A stretch of DNA of 64,000 nt from Gilliamella sp. wkB112 (GTDB lineage Bacteria > Pseudomonadota > Gammaproteobacteria > Enterobacterales > Orbaceae). Below are positions 1-9,434 of the stretch, one piece after another. Under the pieces are notes generated by a model. That model saw nothing but the letters and a program-made list of their open reading frames with translations. It made no database searches and was not told the origin of the DNA. Position 1 is the first letter of the stretch; each line of letters opens with the position of its first letter. The stretch is taken from NCBI RefSeq assembly GCF_001690685.1, contig NZ_LZGL01000013.1, positions 124,001 to 188,000 of the forward strand, read 5' to 3'. A program made the translations under genes and the position numbers.

Positions 1-486
1 GTAGACAGTTTTTATATCATCTTGTGTATAACCTCTAGTAATTAAAAATTGCATTCCTTTTAACTGTTGTTGTTTATTTTTAGGATCAAATTGTTTAAAT
101 TTTTTTATTAATTGCCTAGAAGCTATATTTGACCAATTTATACTCGACTGTTGTAATAATGTATGAGTTAAATTGTTTGCTAAACCTCGTTTTTTTAATT
201 CTGCAGAGATTTTATATTTACCATAACCTTTATTGGCGCGCATGATAATATATTTTTCAATAAATTCGGCATCATTTACCCAATTTTTACTTATACAATA
301 CTCGATGACTTGATGTATTTTGAGTTTAAGTTGGTTTAATTGATCAGGATATTCATCTTCAGAACACTTTATTTTTTTGCTGAAAAATAAAGTTATTTTT
401 TGAGTTAATTCATACGATGAATGATCACGCTGTGCAAGTAGTTGCACAGCTTTATTTAGGATAACTTGGTTAAGTGTTTCATCCAT
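1..486 (-). CDS. recX: RecX, RecA-binding regulatory protein (3' end cut by window)
   Basis: RecX binds RecA filaments and inhibits their recombinase and coprotease activity. The reading frame runs from an ATG at 486 to the window edge without a stop, giving 162 codons; the family is about 150-165 residues, so only the last few are missing. The translation begins MDETLNQVIL and is rich in short basic helices with pairs such as RGLANNL and TRGYTQDDI, typical of the three-helix RecX repeats. It starts 2 bases after the recA stop, the usual recA-recX operon, so it should be co-transcribed with recA and SOS-induced. Identification rests on this position and the helical repeats; no catalytic motif is expected. 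Confidence 0.9.
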   Translation of the reverse strand, partial: MDETLNQVILNKAVQLLAQRDHSSYELTQKITLFFSKKIKCSEDEYPDQLNQLKLKIHQVIEYCISKNWVNDAEFIEKYIIMRANKGYGKYKISAELKKRGLANNLTHTLLQQSSINWSNIASRQLIKKFKQFDPKNKQQQLKGMQFLITRGYTQDDIKTVY

Positions 487-488
487 AC

Positions 489-1541
489 TTAAAAACTATC
501 ATTTTCGTCCGATTCTGATGATGTATCTTCCTCATCAGCAGTAAAAACAGCTGGACTATTTAATAGTAAATCACGTAATTTTGTTTCAAGTTCTTTAGCT
601 ACTTCAGAGTGTTCTTGTAAATATTTAATCGCGTTGGCTTTACCTTGACCAACTTTTTCGCCATTATAGCTATACCAAGCTCCGGCTTTATCGACTAATT
701 TGTGTTTAACACCTAAATCAATCAATTCGCCTTCTTTTGAGATACCGCAACCATAAAGAATTTGAAATTCAGCTTGTCTGAATGGTGCTGCAACTTTATT
801 TTTAACTACTTTCACCCGAGTATCACTACCAATAACATCTTCACCTTCTTTTACGGCACCTGTTCTACGGATGTCTAAACGCACTGAGGCATAGAATTTA
901 AGAGCATTACCACCAGTTGTAGTTTCCGGATTACCAAACATTACCCCTATCTTCATACGAATTTGGTTGATAAAGACAACTAAACAGTTAGCATTTTTAA
1001 TATTAGCAGTAAGTTTACGTAAAGCTTGTGACATTAGTCGGGCTTGTAGTCCCATATGAGAATCACCCATTTCGCCTTCTATCTCGGCTTTTGGTGTTAG
1101 TGCTGCAACGGAATCGACAATAATCACATCAACAGCTCCAGAGCGAACTAAAGCATCACAAATTTCTAGCGCTTGTTCACCGGTATCAGGTTGCGAAACC
1201 AATAAGTCATCAACTTTTACGCCTAACTTAGCCGCATAAATAGGATCTAATGCATGTTCAGCATCAATAAATGCACAAGTTTTCCCTTCTTTTTGTGCTT
1301 GGGCAATAACTGATAGAGTTAGTGTAGTTTTACCGGATGATTCAGGTCCGAAAATTTCAACAATTCGGCCCATTGGTAAGCCACCGATACCCAATGCAAT
1401 ATCTAACCCCAAAGAACCTGTAGAAACTGCATCAACATCAAGCGTTTGGGTATCACCTAAACGCATAATTGAACCTTTACCAAATTGTTTTTCAATCTGG
1501 CTCAATGCGGCCGAAAGTGCACGTTGTTTGTTTTCGTTCAT
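489..1541 (-). CDS. recA: RecA recombinase
   Basis: RecA is the DNA-dependent ATPase for homologous recombination and the coprotease that triggers LexA cleavage in the SOS response. The 350-residue protein starts [10 protein letters not shown]. It carries the Walker A motif GPESSGKTT near residue 67, the MAW-type region with [11 protein letters not shown], the Walker B stretch [12 protein letters not shown], loop L1 ([10 protein letters not shown]) and loop L2 ([30 protein letters not shown], split here only by description), then an acidic tail with [14 protein letters not shown]. The frame is open 13 codons further upstream, but those codons reach into the promoter, so the ATG at 1541 is the start. 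recX follows after 2 bases. Confidence 0.99.
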   Translation of the reverse strand: MNENKQRALSAALSQIEKQFGKGSIMRLGDTQTLDVDAVSTGSLGLDIALGIGGLPMGRIVEIFGPESSGKTTLTLSVIAQAQKEGKTCAFIDAEHALDPIYAAKLGVKVDDLLVSQPDTGEQALEICDALVRSGAVDVIIVDSVAALTPKAEIEGEMGDSHMGLQARLMSQALRKLTANIKNANCLVVFINQIRMKIGVMFGNPETTTGGNALKFYASVRLDIRRTGAVKEGEDVIGSDTRVKVVKNKVAAPFRQAEFQILYGCGISKEGELIDLGVKHKLVDKAGAWYSYNGEKVGQGKANAIKYLQEHSEVAKELETKLRDLLLNSPAVFTADEEDTSSESDENDSF

Positions 1542-1578
1542 ATAATAAAATTCCAATGTGTTAGGATAATAGCTGTAC

Positions 1579-1606
1579 ATTATACTGTATTGTTATACAG
1601 TATCAA
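1579..1606 (-). promoter_or_regulatory. recA promoter with embedded LexA (SOS) box
   Basis: On the minus strand a -35 element TTGATA (1606-1601) is followed by a 16-base spacer and a -10 TATAAT (1584-1579). The spacer is itself a perfect CTGT-N8-ACAG LexA box; its 20-base form TACTGT...ACAGTA covers 1583-1602. This is the same arrangement as the E. coli recA promoter, where LexA sits between the two promoter elements. It lies about 40 bases upstream of the recA ATG and should control both recA and recX. Confidence 0.95.
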
Positions 1607-2041
1607 GTTTTTTTTATATTGGTTGATAATTCTGAGAATTATGGGAAGTGATTCGTAATTTTTAATTAATTTATACCATCTATTTCATTGATTAGCACAA
1701 TAAATCAAACTGTTAAATAGTGGCTAAACATTAAAATTCAAGGTTAAATTAGTATGAATTATTTTTTTACTAAAACCATAATCAATATTAACCAATTGAT
1801 TAATTATAATATTTATATAAGCTATATGGCTAGCTTGTCAATATTAGCACAGCAATTAAAGTAAGGTATTATTCCATTTTGATAAGGGTAAAATACCATG
1901 GTATTAGCTAGGTAATACTTTCCTAAAAAAATGCCATTTGTTATGATAAACAGCAAGATTTTTAACTATAAAAAGCTATTGATACATTAGACTAAACTAA
2001 AACTTTTTATAACTAAAATAAGTTTTGCATCAAGGAAAATA
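1607..2041. other. Intergenic region between recA and pqiA
   Basis: This 435-base stretch between divergent genes is very AT-rich. No credible reading frame, RNA gene or repeat was seen. It must hold the pqiA promoter, but no -35/-10 pair stands out. The only local structure noted is a pair of GGTATTA/AATACC-type short inverted repeats around 1863-1915. The pqiA ribosome-binding site AAGGAAAA lies just before 2042. Confidence 0.6.
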
Positions 2042-3286
2042 ATGAACATCAATAAAAACCATTATGTATTATGTTCGCAATGTGATTTAGTTGTAGAGTT
2101 AACCAATATTGACTTAGGGCATAAAGCTGTTTGTCCACGTTGTAATACTGCGCTTGGAAAAAATAACATTGATATGAAACCCAAAGCATTTATTTATGCA
2201 ATTTGCTCATTAATAATGATTATTGTAGCTTGTAAATTTATTTTTATTGATATCAGGTTAGTCGGTAATTTTAATGGAGTAAGTATATTAGATATTCCAG
2301 AAATTTTGTTTTACGATAAATATAGTTACATTTCTGCCTTATTTATTTTATTTGTATTATTTTTCCCAATATTTAATTTATCAATAATAGTTATTCTTTG
2401 TTCTAAATTATCTTTATCTAAGTATCGTAAACGCGATCTGCTAATTGTTTATGAACGATTTCAACACTGGTGTATGCCAGAAATATTTTTGACTGGTATT
2501 TTGGTTAGTTTTGTGAAATTAATGAGCTATGGCAATATCGGCATTACTAGTACCTTTTGGGCATTTTGCTTATTTGTATTTTTTTATATTAAAGCTTTAA
2601 TTATTTTTTCACCCGAAGCCATCTGGAATGAAATTCATAAAAATAATTTTTCTGGAAATAGCTTAGTGGCAGGCAGAACTGGTATATGTCAAAATTTGAA
2701 ACTATGTGAATGTTGCCATGCAATTTTACCTGCTGATTATGTAAAGTGTCCTAGGTGTAAACAAAAAAGTGAAATGAGGCAGAGAAGTCAAATACAATGG
2801 ACTATTGCTTTACTAGTGACGTCATTAATTATCTATATTCCAGCTAATGTATTTGGAATCATGATAACAGTTGTGTTTGGTTCACCCTCAACTTCAACAA
2901 TTATGGATGGTGTTATTTATATGTGGCAGTCTGGGGATATACCCGTTGCATTGGTAATTTTTTCGGCAAGTGTTGTTATTCCTATTTTAAAAATAATTTC
3001 CTTAAGTTGGCTTTGTTATTTTGCGTTAGCAGCAAGACGTAAAAATACACATAATTGTTTAAGAATGAAAAAACTATATATTGTAGTTGAATTTATCGGT
3101 AAATGGTCAATGATTGATATTTTTGTGGTTTCAGTCGTTTGTTCTTTAGTAAGAAATCAACAAATGATGGGGGTTTACCCTGATATTGGGGTCGTATTTT
3201 TTGCCACTGTTGTTATTGTTACTATGATTGCATCACAAAAATTTGATCCACGCTTAATTTGGGATAAACCCAAAATTAGAAAATAA
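2042..3286 (+). CDS. pqiA: PqiA, inner-membrane component of the PqiABC lipid transport system
   Basis: PqiA is a polytopic inner-membrane protein that works with the MCE tunnel protein PqiB and lipoprotein PqiC to move lipids between the inner and outer membranes. The 414-residue sequence has two homologous halves, each opening with a cytoplasmic zinc-ribbon-like cysteine cluster (CSQCDL...CPRC near residue 11-34, CECCHAI...CPRC near 222-240), followed by about four hydrophobic helices. This is the classic duplicated PqiA layout and the length matches the E. coli protein. A ribosome-binding site AAGGAAAA precedes the ATG. pqiB begins 15 bases after the stop, so the genes form an operon. Confidence 0.95.
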   Translation: MNINKNHYVLCSQCDLVVELTNIDLGHKAVCPRCNTALGKNNIDMKPKAFIYAICSLIMIIVACKFIFIDIRLVGNFNGVSILDIPEILFYDKYSYISALFILFVLFFPIFNLSIIVILCSKLSLSKYRKRDLLIVYERFQHWCMPEIFLTGILVSFVKLMSYGNIGITSTFWAFCLFVFFYIKALIIFSPEAIWNEIHKNNFSGNSLVAGRTGICQNLKLCECCHAILPADYVKCPRCKQKSEMRQRSQIQWTIALLVTSLIIYIPANVFGIMITVVFGSPSTSTIMDGVIYMWQSGDIPVALVIFSASVVIPILKIISLSWLCYFALAARRKNTHNCLRMKKLYIVVEFIGKWSMIDIFVVSVVCSLVRNQQMMGVYPDIGVVFFATVVIVTMIASQKFDPRLIWDKPKIRK

Positions 3287-3301
3287 ACTAATAGGGATAG
3301 T

Positions 3302-4936
3302 ATGGTAACATCAAGTAAAATCGCAAAAATGATTAAAATAAGAGCCATTTCAGCAATCTGGATTATACCAATCGTCACAGCAATAGTTGGACTTTGGATT
3401 ATTTATTCTCACTTTGCTGATAGGGGAATGCCTTTTACCTTATTAGCAAAGGATGCTAACGGTATTGTTGCAGGTAAAACAGTAATAAAAAATCGTAGTG
3501 TTGATGTTGGTATTGTGGATGAAGTTACTCTATCTAGTGATTATAAACAAGTCGTAATTAAAGGGCGTATTTATAATGATATGGAGCCCTTACTTCGTAA
3601 TGATTCAATTTTTTGGGTAGTAAAACCAGAAATAGGCCGTGATGGTGTGACTGGATTAGGTACTATTTTATCAGGTGTATACATCGAGTTAGCCTCAGGT
3701 AGCGATAACCATAATTTCAAAAATAATCCTTTTATATTGTCTGATACTCCACCTATATCTGATCCTAGTATTAAAGGCATTAGGTTAAATTTAGAAAGTG
3801 ATCAAAGTGGTGTTGTTCCAAGAGGAGCAACAGTCATGTATCATGGTTATCGAGTTGGTAATGTTGAAAAATCTGAATTTGATGTTGATTCACGTCAAAT
3901 GAAATACCAAATTTTTATTACCCAACCATTTGATGCTTTAGTCACTCAAAATGTTCGTTTTTGGAAAGAAGGTGGCATAAATTTAACTTTATCTTCACGC
4001 GGAGCGAGTCTAGATGTACCTTCTTTAGATGTATTACTATCTGGAGGTATTAGTTTTGATTTACCTGAAGGATCGAAATTAGGTGCACCAGCTGAGCAAT
4101 ATGCAGTATATAAATTGTATGAAGATAAAAAGTCTATTCAAGATTCACAATATACTGATTATAAAGAATTTTTAATTTTTTTATCTGATTCTATATCCGG
4201 ATTGGCTGAAGGTACTCCAGTTGAATATCATGGCATAAGGCTTGGAACAGTGAGTAAAGTTCCATTCTATACTGCGGAAATGTTAGAAAAAACATCTATT
4301 TTGAATCAGAAAGTTCCAGTTTTAATTAGGATTGAACCTGACAGATTATCAGAATTAGTTGATGAAAAAGTTGATATTGCAACTTTAATTATGCAAGAAC
4401 AAAAAAATGGCTTAAGAGCTTCATTAAAAACCTCTAATATGTTTACCGGAGCGCTTTATGTTGATTTAGATTTTTATCCGGAGTTTAAAGGTAAATATGA
4501 TCCGTCACACGCTAAACAATATGGTTATGACACTATAGAAACAGCATCCACAGGATTTGCACAAATACAAGCTAAGATTTTGCAATTACTTGATAACTTC
4601 AATAACTTACCTCTTAATAATACTATGGGGCAATTGAATAAATCACTAGCTTCAAGTGAAAAATTAATGAATTCTTTGAATAAGATTATAGCAAGTAAAG
4701 AAATGCAAACTATGCCAAAGGATTTACAAAAGTCACTACGTACTTTAAATGAAACTATGAAAGGATTCCAACCAGGCTCGGATTTGAATAATCAAATGAA
4801 AGAAAGTTTACAAAAAGTTCAACAAATGATGGATGAGCTTACACCTTTACTTAATACTCTAAATGATAAAAGTAATGCATTAATATTTTCTGCACCGATA
4901 AAAAAAGATCCTGAACCTAAAGCAAAAGGTAAATAA
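3302..4936 (+). CDS. pqiB: PqiB, MCE-domain intermembrane lipid transport protein
   Basis: PqiB forms a hexameric tube of stacked MCE domains that spans the periplasm and conducts lipids. The 544-residue protein has a short cytoplasmic N-terminus and one membrane helix (ISAIWIIPIVTAIVGLWII, residues about 17-35). Three MCE repeats follow, each opening with a phrase of the type GIVAGKTVIKNRSVDVG, GVVPRGATVMYHGYRVG or GLAEGTPVEYHGIRLG near residues 54, 169 and 298. A C-terminal helical coiled-coil region runs from about 420 and ends in a lysine-rich tail. Three MCE repeats, as in E. coli PqiB, separate it from single-domain MlaD and seven-domain YebT/LetB. pqiC follows 3 bases later. Confidence 0.95.
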   Translation: MVTSSKIAKMIKIRAISAIWIIPIVTAIVGLWIIYSHFADRGMPFTLLAKDANGIVAGKTVIKNRSVDVGIVDEVTLSSDYKQVVIKGRIYNDMEPLLRNDSIFWVVKPEIGRDGVTGLGTILSGVYIELASGSDNHNFKNNPFILSDTPPISDPSIKGIRLNLESDQSGVVPRGATVMYHGYRVGNVEKSEFDVDSRQMKYQIFITQPFDALVTQNVRFWKEGGINLTLSSRGASLDVPSLDVLLSGGISFDLPEGSKLGAPAEQYAVYKLYEDKKSIQDSQYTDYKEFLIFLSDSISGLAEGTPVEYHGIRLGTVSKVPFYTAEMLEKTSILNQKVPVLIRIEPDRLSELVDEKVDIATLIMQEQKNGLRASLKTSNMFTGALYVDLDFYPEFKGKYDPSHAKQYGYDTIETASTGFAQIQAKILQLLDNFNNLPLNNTMGQLNKSLASSEKLMNSLNKIIASKEMQTMPKDLQKSLRTLNETMKGFQPGSDLNNQMKESLQKVQQMMDELTPLLNTLNDKSNALIFSAPIKKDPEPKAKGK

Positions 4937-4939
4937 AGA

Positions 4940-5530
4940 ATGATTAAAATAATACCAAAATTTCAAATAGTATTGTGCGTTACATTATTTACTTTATTAA
5001 TAGGATGTTCATCAAATAAAGTAAATAAAAGTTATTATCAGTTAGCTAATAATCTATCCAATCAGAATCAGGTATCGCAAACCATGAGAAGTACCAATCA
5101 GTTTATGTGGATAGAATCAATTGATGTAGCTAGTTTTTTAAATAAATCAGGCATTGTTTTGCAAACTGAAAATATTAAATATGCAACGGCAACTAATAAT
5201 TTATGGGTTGCCTCACTTTCGCAGCAACTTAAAGATCGACTGGAACAAGATTTAACCGCACTTTTACCGAATTATTTGGTATCAAGTAACCAAATTACAA
5301 CCCCAAGTTTGACTGTCAAACTATTTATTGATGGCTTCCATGGTAGTTATACTGGTGACGCTATTATAGAAGGGCGTTGGGTGGTAACCGATAGTAAAAA
5401 CAATATTAAAACAAAAGCGTTTGCACGACAGGTGCCATTAACTGATAATGGATATGATGCATTAGTTAAAGCCTTATCAAAAGGTTGGCAAGATGAAGAA
5501 CAAGATTTTGCTAACTCAATAAAACATTAA
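4940..5530 (+). CDS. pqiC: PqiC, outer-membrane lipoprotein of the Pqi system
   Basis: PqiC (YmbA family) is the outer-membrane lipoprotein partner of PqiB. The 196-residue precursor has an N-terminal hydrophobic signal ending in the lipobox L-I-G-C at about residue 23. Serine follows the cysteine, compatible with outer-membrane sorting. The mature part has the ABC-type transport auxiliary lipoprotein fold typical of this family (YYQLAN at the start, SLTVKLFIDGFHG and GRWVV in the middle). It starts 3 bases after pqiB, the third gene of a tight operon. Confidence 0.93.
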   Translation: MIKIIPKFQIVLCVTLFTLLIGCSSNKVNKSYYQLANNLSNQNQVSQTMRSTNQFMWIESIDVASFLNKSGIVLQTENIKYATATNNLWVASLSQQLKDRLEQDLTALLPNYLVSSNQITTPSLTVKLFIDGFHGSYTGDAIIEGRWVVTDSKNNIKTKAFARQVPLTDNGYDALVKALSKGWQDEEQDFANSIKH

Positions 5531-5540
5531 TCATATAACT

Positions 5541-5565
5541 ATTCCGTCTATACTATAGACGGAAT
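5541..5565. terminator. Hairpin between convergent pqiC and pabB
   Basis: A perfect 12-base inverted repeat (ATTCCGTCTATA and its complement with one central base) lies between two convergent genes. It has no strong T-run on either side, so termination would be weak or Rho-assisted. It could serve both strands. Confidence 0.5.
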
Positions 5566-5574
5566 GCATGAAAA

Positions 5575-7320
5575 TTATTCGGTTAGCCTCTGTTTAAAGA
5601 GGCTAAAAACGTTATTATCAATTTCAACCCATTTGCGTACACTATTGATAAAAGCTATTTTTTCAGCAAGCAATACTTCGTCTTTGCGTATCTTTCTTAC
5701 TTGTAATTGATGATGATCTAAATAAAACTGACGCATCGTTCCGGCTAGTAAACCAGAGGTGATCGCTGGTGTAACCCATTGATGATCAATTAGCAAAGCA
5801 ATATTACCATTGACAAATTCGGTTATTTCATTGTTTTGATTGAAGTTAATATATTCTTTACCAGCAGTTAATAGGGGGAAGTGTTGGCGATTTGAAGTTT
5901 TATGATACAAAAATACATCATGATTATTTACACATTGTGGCGCAAAAGCGATTTGAGTAATGTTCATAGGACTAGTTAATGTCTCATAGCTAATGTCGTA
6001 ATAACCGTCTTTTTTTAGTAAAATTCTAACTTTATAACTTCCTTTGTGATAAGAATTAATAGACTTTATAAGTTGTAATTTAATAGTGGCAATATTACAT
6101 TGAAAATCGAAAAATTGAGCCGAATCTTGTAATCTAGCTAAATGTTCCTCAAGTAAAAATAGTTGTCCTTCTTCTAGCAAAATTGATTCAATCAGATTAT
6201 CTGGTATTGAATAAGTCCGATGTAAAATAGCCGTTTTAGCCATAATTTCGCTATATTCATTTTCAGATGTCGAATCCCAAGTTATTCCACCGCCAACCCC
6301 ATAACTCATCTGTTGATTATGAATGGTTAATGTACGAATCGGAATATTGAATATCACTTTGTGCATAAACGGTTCAATATAACCAATTGTTCCACAATAA
6401 ACGCCACGCGGTGTGTTTTCTGTTGCCGCAATAATTTGCATGGTACTGGTTTTCGGGGCTCCAGTTATCGAACCACAAGGAAATAAGGCTTGGAAAATTT
6501 GATATAAACTTAAGTTTGGTTTAAGTTGACCTTGTATTGTGGAAGTTAGTTGCCAAACGGTAGGATATTTTTCAGCAGTAAAAAGCTGTGGCACACTAAT
6601 TGTACCTGATTTTGATATCTGACTTAAATCGTTACGAAGCAAATCTACAATCATCATATTTTCAGCTTGATTTTTCTCAGAGAATAAAAGCTCGAGTTGC
6701 TGTTTATCTTGTTGATTATTCAAACCTCGTGCTGTTGTCCCTTTCATCGGTTTTGTCGTGATTATCTCGCCATTTAATTTAAAAAAAAGTTCAGGGGAAA
6801 TAGATAAAATATAATAATCATCAAAGTGTAGATAAGCACAGTAATCGGCCTGATTATTTTGTTGTAAAAACCTATAATAATCAAAAGGATTGCTATCAAA
6901 AGGAGCGGTGAAGCGAATGGTATAATTAGTTTGGTAAGTATTGCCTGATTCAATTTGCGAGCGAAGATAGGCGATTTTATGATTATACTCATCAACAGAG
7001 GTATCGCTAGTTAAGTCAAATGACGGTGGGGTGTAATTAATTATTGGTGCAGGTTTAACGGTTAAATAATTTTGAAAAATACCAAATAATAACAATGGTA
7101 ATTTGTGATCATCATGGTCGACATTTTTAGTTTGGTTTGACTTATTTAATCCCATTGCGCTTTCATAAGCAAGGTAGCCAACTGCATAATAACCTTGTTT
7201 GATGAACGTTTCGATCTCATCTAACTGTTGTTTAAGCGAATTAACGTCATTGGTTTTAAATACTTTAATTGGATTAGAAAAATATTTATGTTGACCTTCA
7301 AAATCAAGGTAAATTTTCAT
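5575..7320 (-). CDS. pabB: Aminodeoxychorismate synthase component I fused to aminodeoxychorismate lyase
   Basis: The N-terminal part (to about residue 420) is PabB, which with PabA converts chorismate and glutamine to 4-amino-4-deoxychorismate for folate. Chorismate-binding-enzyme motifs are visible: TTKPMKGTTARG (the PabB-type lysine), MIVDLLRNDL, FPCGSITGAPK and GVYCGTIGY. The C-terminal 160 residues resemble a PLP class-IV aminotransferase fold (LLEEHLARL, GSYKVRILL, YHKTSNRQHF with a candidate PLP lysine, EITEFVNGNIAL, GLLAGTMR). This matches PabC, which releases pyruvate to give p-aminobenzoate. E. coli makes these as two proteins. The frame is open for 29 more codons upstream but that would overlap pabA; the ATG at 7320 begins MKIYLDFEG one base after the pabA stop. 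Confidence 0.9.
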   Translation of the reverse strand: MKIYLDFEGQHKYFSNPIKVFKTNDVNSLKQQLDEIETFIKQGYYAVGYLAYESAMGLNKSNQTKNVDHDDHKLPLLLFGIFQNYLTVKPAPIINYTPPSFDLTSDTSVDEYNHKIAYLRSQIESGNTYQTNYTIRFTAPFDSNPFDYYRFLQQNNQADYCAYLHFDDYYILSISPELFFKLNGEIITTKPMKGTTARGLNNQQDKQQLELLFSEKNQAENMMIVDLLRNDLSQISKSGTISVPQLFTAEKYPTVWQLTSTIQGQLKPNLSLYQIFQALFPCGSITGAPKTSTMQIIAATENTPRGVYCGTIGYIEPFMHKVIFNIPIRTLTIHNQQMSYGVGGGITWDSTSENEYSEIMAKTAILHRTYSIPDNLIESILLEEGQLFLLEEHLARLQDSAQFFDFQCNIATIKLQLIKSINSYHKGSYKVRILLKKDGYYDISYETLTSPMNITQIAFAPQCVNNHDVFLYHKTSNRQHFPLLTAGKEYINFNQNNEITEFVNGNIALLIDHQWVTPAITSGLLAGTMRQFYLDHHQLQVRKIRKDEVLLAEKIAFINSVRKWVEIDNNVFSLFKQRLTE

Positions 7321-7321
7321 A

Positions 7322-7909
7322 TTAACGGTATCCATAAACAAAATTACTAATGATTTGTAATCCACATTCCGTTTTAATTGCTTCAGGATGAAATTGCACT
7401 GACTCAATAGGTAATGTTTTATGACGTAATCCCATAATCAATCCTTGTTTATTTTTTGCCGTAATAACCATTGGTGAGGTATTTACCGAAAAATCATCAT
7501 AGGCAACTAAAGAGTGATAACGTACGACATTAAGGGGATTTTTAATACCAGTAAATAATCCTTTATTATCATGCACAATTGCGTCAATTTTACCATGCAT
7601 TGGCATGGGTGCTTTAGCTACCTTATATCCATAATATTGCGCGATTACTTGATGACCTAAACAAATACCAAGTATTGAGCAGCTATTGGCAAATTTTGCA
7701 ATAACAGCAAGTGATATACCCGCACTGTCTGGTGTTCCAGGTCCTGGAGAAATTATGATTTTAGAGAAAGCTAACTGTTTGAGTTCATCAATTGTCATTT
7801 CGTCATTTTTGATGACCATGACATTAGCGTTAGCTCGACGAAGATAGTCATAAATATTAAAAGTAAAAGAATCATAATTATCAATTAGTAATATCAAGAT
7901 ATTATCCAT
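7322..7909 (-). CDS. pabA: Glutamine amidotransferase subunit of aminodeoxychorismate synthase
   Basis: PabA is a class I glutamine amidotransferase that supplies ammonia to PabB. The 195-residue protein starts MDNILILLIDNYDSFTFN, has the oxyanion region ISPGPGTPD, the catalytic cysteine in GICLGHQ near residue 82, and the His-Glu pair in VQFHPEA near residue 172. It could in principle also serve anthranilate synthase (TrpG), but the pabB-pabC gene directly downstream (1-base gap) points to p-aminobenzoate. Confidence 0.93.
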   Translation of the reverse strand: MDNILILLIDNYDSFTFNIYDYLRRANANVMVIKNDEMTIDELKQLAFSKIIISPGPGTPDSAGISLAVIAKFANSCSILGICLGHQVIAQYYGYKVAKAPMPMHGKIDAIVHDNKGLFTGIKNPLNVVRYHSLVAYDDFSVNTSPMVITAKNKQGLIMGLRHKTLPIESVQFHPEAIKTECGLQIISNFVYGYR

Positions 7910-8088
7910 TATGAATTTTAAGGCGGTAATTAATCACAGCTGCAAGCCCAACCGAAATTGAAGCCATCAAATTCTATTATATAAATTGTTTTTTTTAAAA
8001 GAAAAATCCGAATTAATTAAATTATTTATTATATTTTTACTTAAACGTTAGCTTCTCCTGAAACATCTTTACAAAATTAATTTCTTTC

Positions 8089-8104
8089 TGTGATGACTAT
8101 CACA
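8089..8104 (+). promoter_or_regulatory. CRP-cAMP binding site upstream of rspA
   Basis: TGTGA-TGACTA-TCACA is an exact match to the TGTGA-N6-TCACA consensus, about 80 bases before the rspA start. It suggests catabolite control of the hexuronate operon. Confidence 0.8.
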
Positions 8105-8117
8105 AAAATATACAACT

Positions 8118-8135
8118 ATACTTGTATGGTAGTAT
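8118..8135 (+). promoter_or_regulatory. Candidate regulator operator before rspA
   Basis: An inverted repeat ATACT-N8-AGTAT with centre TGTATGGT lies between the CRP site and the gene. Its size suits a GntR/FCD-type dimer such as the regulator encoded at 12445. The assignment is inferred from position and symmetry only. Confidence 0.35.
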
Positions 8136-8184
8136 TTAATATTTTATGTTTATGCCACTCCAAAATAATAATAAGAGGTATTAA

Positions 8185-9399
8185 ATGAAAATTGTAAAAG
8201 CAGAAGTTTTTGTATGTAGTCCGGGAAGAAATTTTGTCACGTTAAAAATTACTACTAATGAGGGTGTTTATGGTGTTGGAGACGCTACACTTAATGGCCG
8301 CGAATTATCAGTGGCATCTTACCTTAAAGATCATCTTTGTCCACAACTCATAGGTCGCGATCCTCAACAAATCGAAGATATTTTCCAATATTTTTATAAA
8401 GGTGCTTATTGGCGTCGTGGTCCCATAACTATGTCAGCAATTTCAGCAATTGATATGGCACTTTGGGATATTAAAGGCAAACTTGCCAATATGCCACTAT
8501 ATCAGTTATTAGGTGGTGCATCACGAACAGGTGTTATGGTGTATTGCCATACCACAGGCGCAAGCATTGATGAAGCTTTAGACGATTATGCCAAACATAA
8601 GGAAATGGGGTTTAAAGCTATTCGCGTGCAATGTGGTATTCCGGGGATGAAGACCACCTATGGTCAAAGCAAAGGTAAAAATTTGGCTTATGAACCAGCA
8701 ACGCGTGGTAATTATCCTGAAGAACAATTCTGGGCAACTGAAAAATATCTTGATTTTACCCCAAAATTATTTGAAGCAGTGCGTAATAAATTTGGTTTTA
8801 ATGAACATTTACTTCACGACATGCATCACCGTTTAACACCAATAGAAGCAGCACGGTTTGGCAAAAGTATTGAAGATTATCGCCTATTTTGGATGGAAGA
8901 TCCGACTCCAGCTGAAAACCAAGAGTGTTTCCGTCTTATTCGTCAACATACTGTTACTCCAATTGCTGTTGGTGAAGTATTCAATAGTATTTGGGACTGT
9001 AAGCAACTTATCCAAGAACAACTTATTGATTATATTAGAACTACTATTACTCATGCTGGTGGCATTACGCATATGCGTCGTATTGCCGATTTTGCAGCAC
9101 TTTATCAAGTAAGAACTGGTTCGCATGGACCATCGGATTTATCACCAATTTGTCATGCCGCAGCACTACATTTTGACATGTGGGTACCTAATTTTGGCGT
9201 CCAAGAGTTTATGGGCTATTCAGAACAAATGTTAGAAGTCTTTTCACCAAATTGGACTTTCGAAGATGGTTATATGCATCCAAGTGATAAACCTGGATTA
9301 GGTATCGATTTTGACGAAAAACTAGCTGAAAAATACCCATACAACCCAGCTTACTTACCGATTGCCCGTCTAGAAGACGGCACATTATGGAATTGGTAA
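8185..9399 (+). CDS. rspA: Mannonate dehydratase-like enolase-superfamily enzyme (RspA family)
   Basis: This 404-residue enolase-superfamily enzyme matches the RspA/ManD group, which dehydrates D-mannonate (or related acid sugars) to 2-keto-3-deoxygluconate. N-terminal capping-domain phrases include [11 protein letters not shown] and [10 protein letters not shown]. Metal-ligand and catalytic regions in the barrel are [10 protein letters not shown] (about residue 212), FWMEDPTP (about 237), AVGEVFNS (about 262) and TGSHGPSD (about 313). The length is identical to E. coli RspA. The following genes encode an MHS transporter and fructuronate reductase, so it probably takes the place of UxuA in the hexuronate pathway. 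The precise substrate is inferred; some family members are weak or act on gluconate. Confidence 0.88.
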   Translation: MKIVKAEVFVCSPGRNFVTLKITTNEGVYGVGDATLNGRELSVASYLKDHLCPQLIGRDPQQIEDIFQYFYKGAYWRRGPITMSAISAIDMALWDIKGKLANMPLYQLLGGASRTGVMVYCHTTGASIDEALDDYAKHKEMGFKAIRVQCGIPGMKTTYGQSKGKNLAYEPATRGNYPEEQFWATEKYLDFTPKLFEAVRNKFGFNEHLLHDMHHRLTPIEAARFGKSIEDYRLFWMEDPTPAENQECFRLIRQHTVTPIAVGEVFNSIWDCKQLIQEQLIDYIRTTITHAGGITHMRRIADFAALYQVRTGSHGPSDLSPICHAAALHFDMWVPNFGVQEFMGYSEQMLEVFSPNWTFEDGYMHPSDKPGLGIDFDEKLAEKYPYNPAYLPIARLEDGTLWNW

Positions 9400-9434
9400 A
9401 TTTTATATAAAATAAATTAATTAAAGGAATGTAT

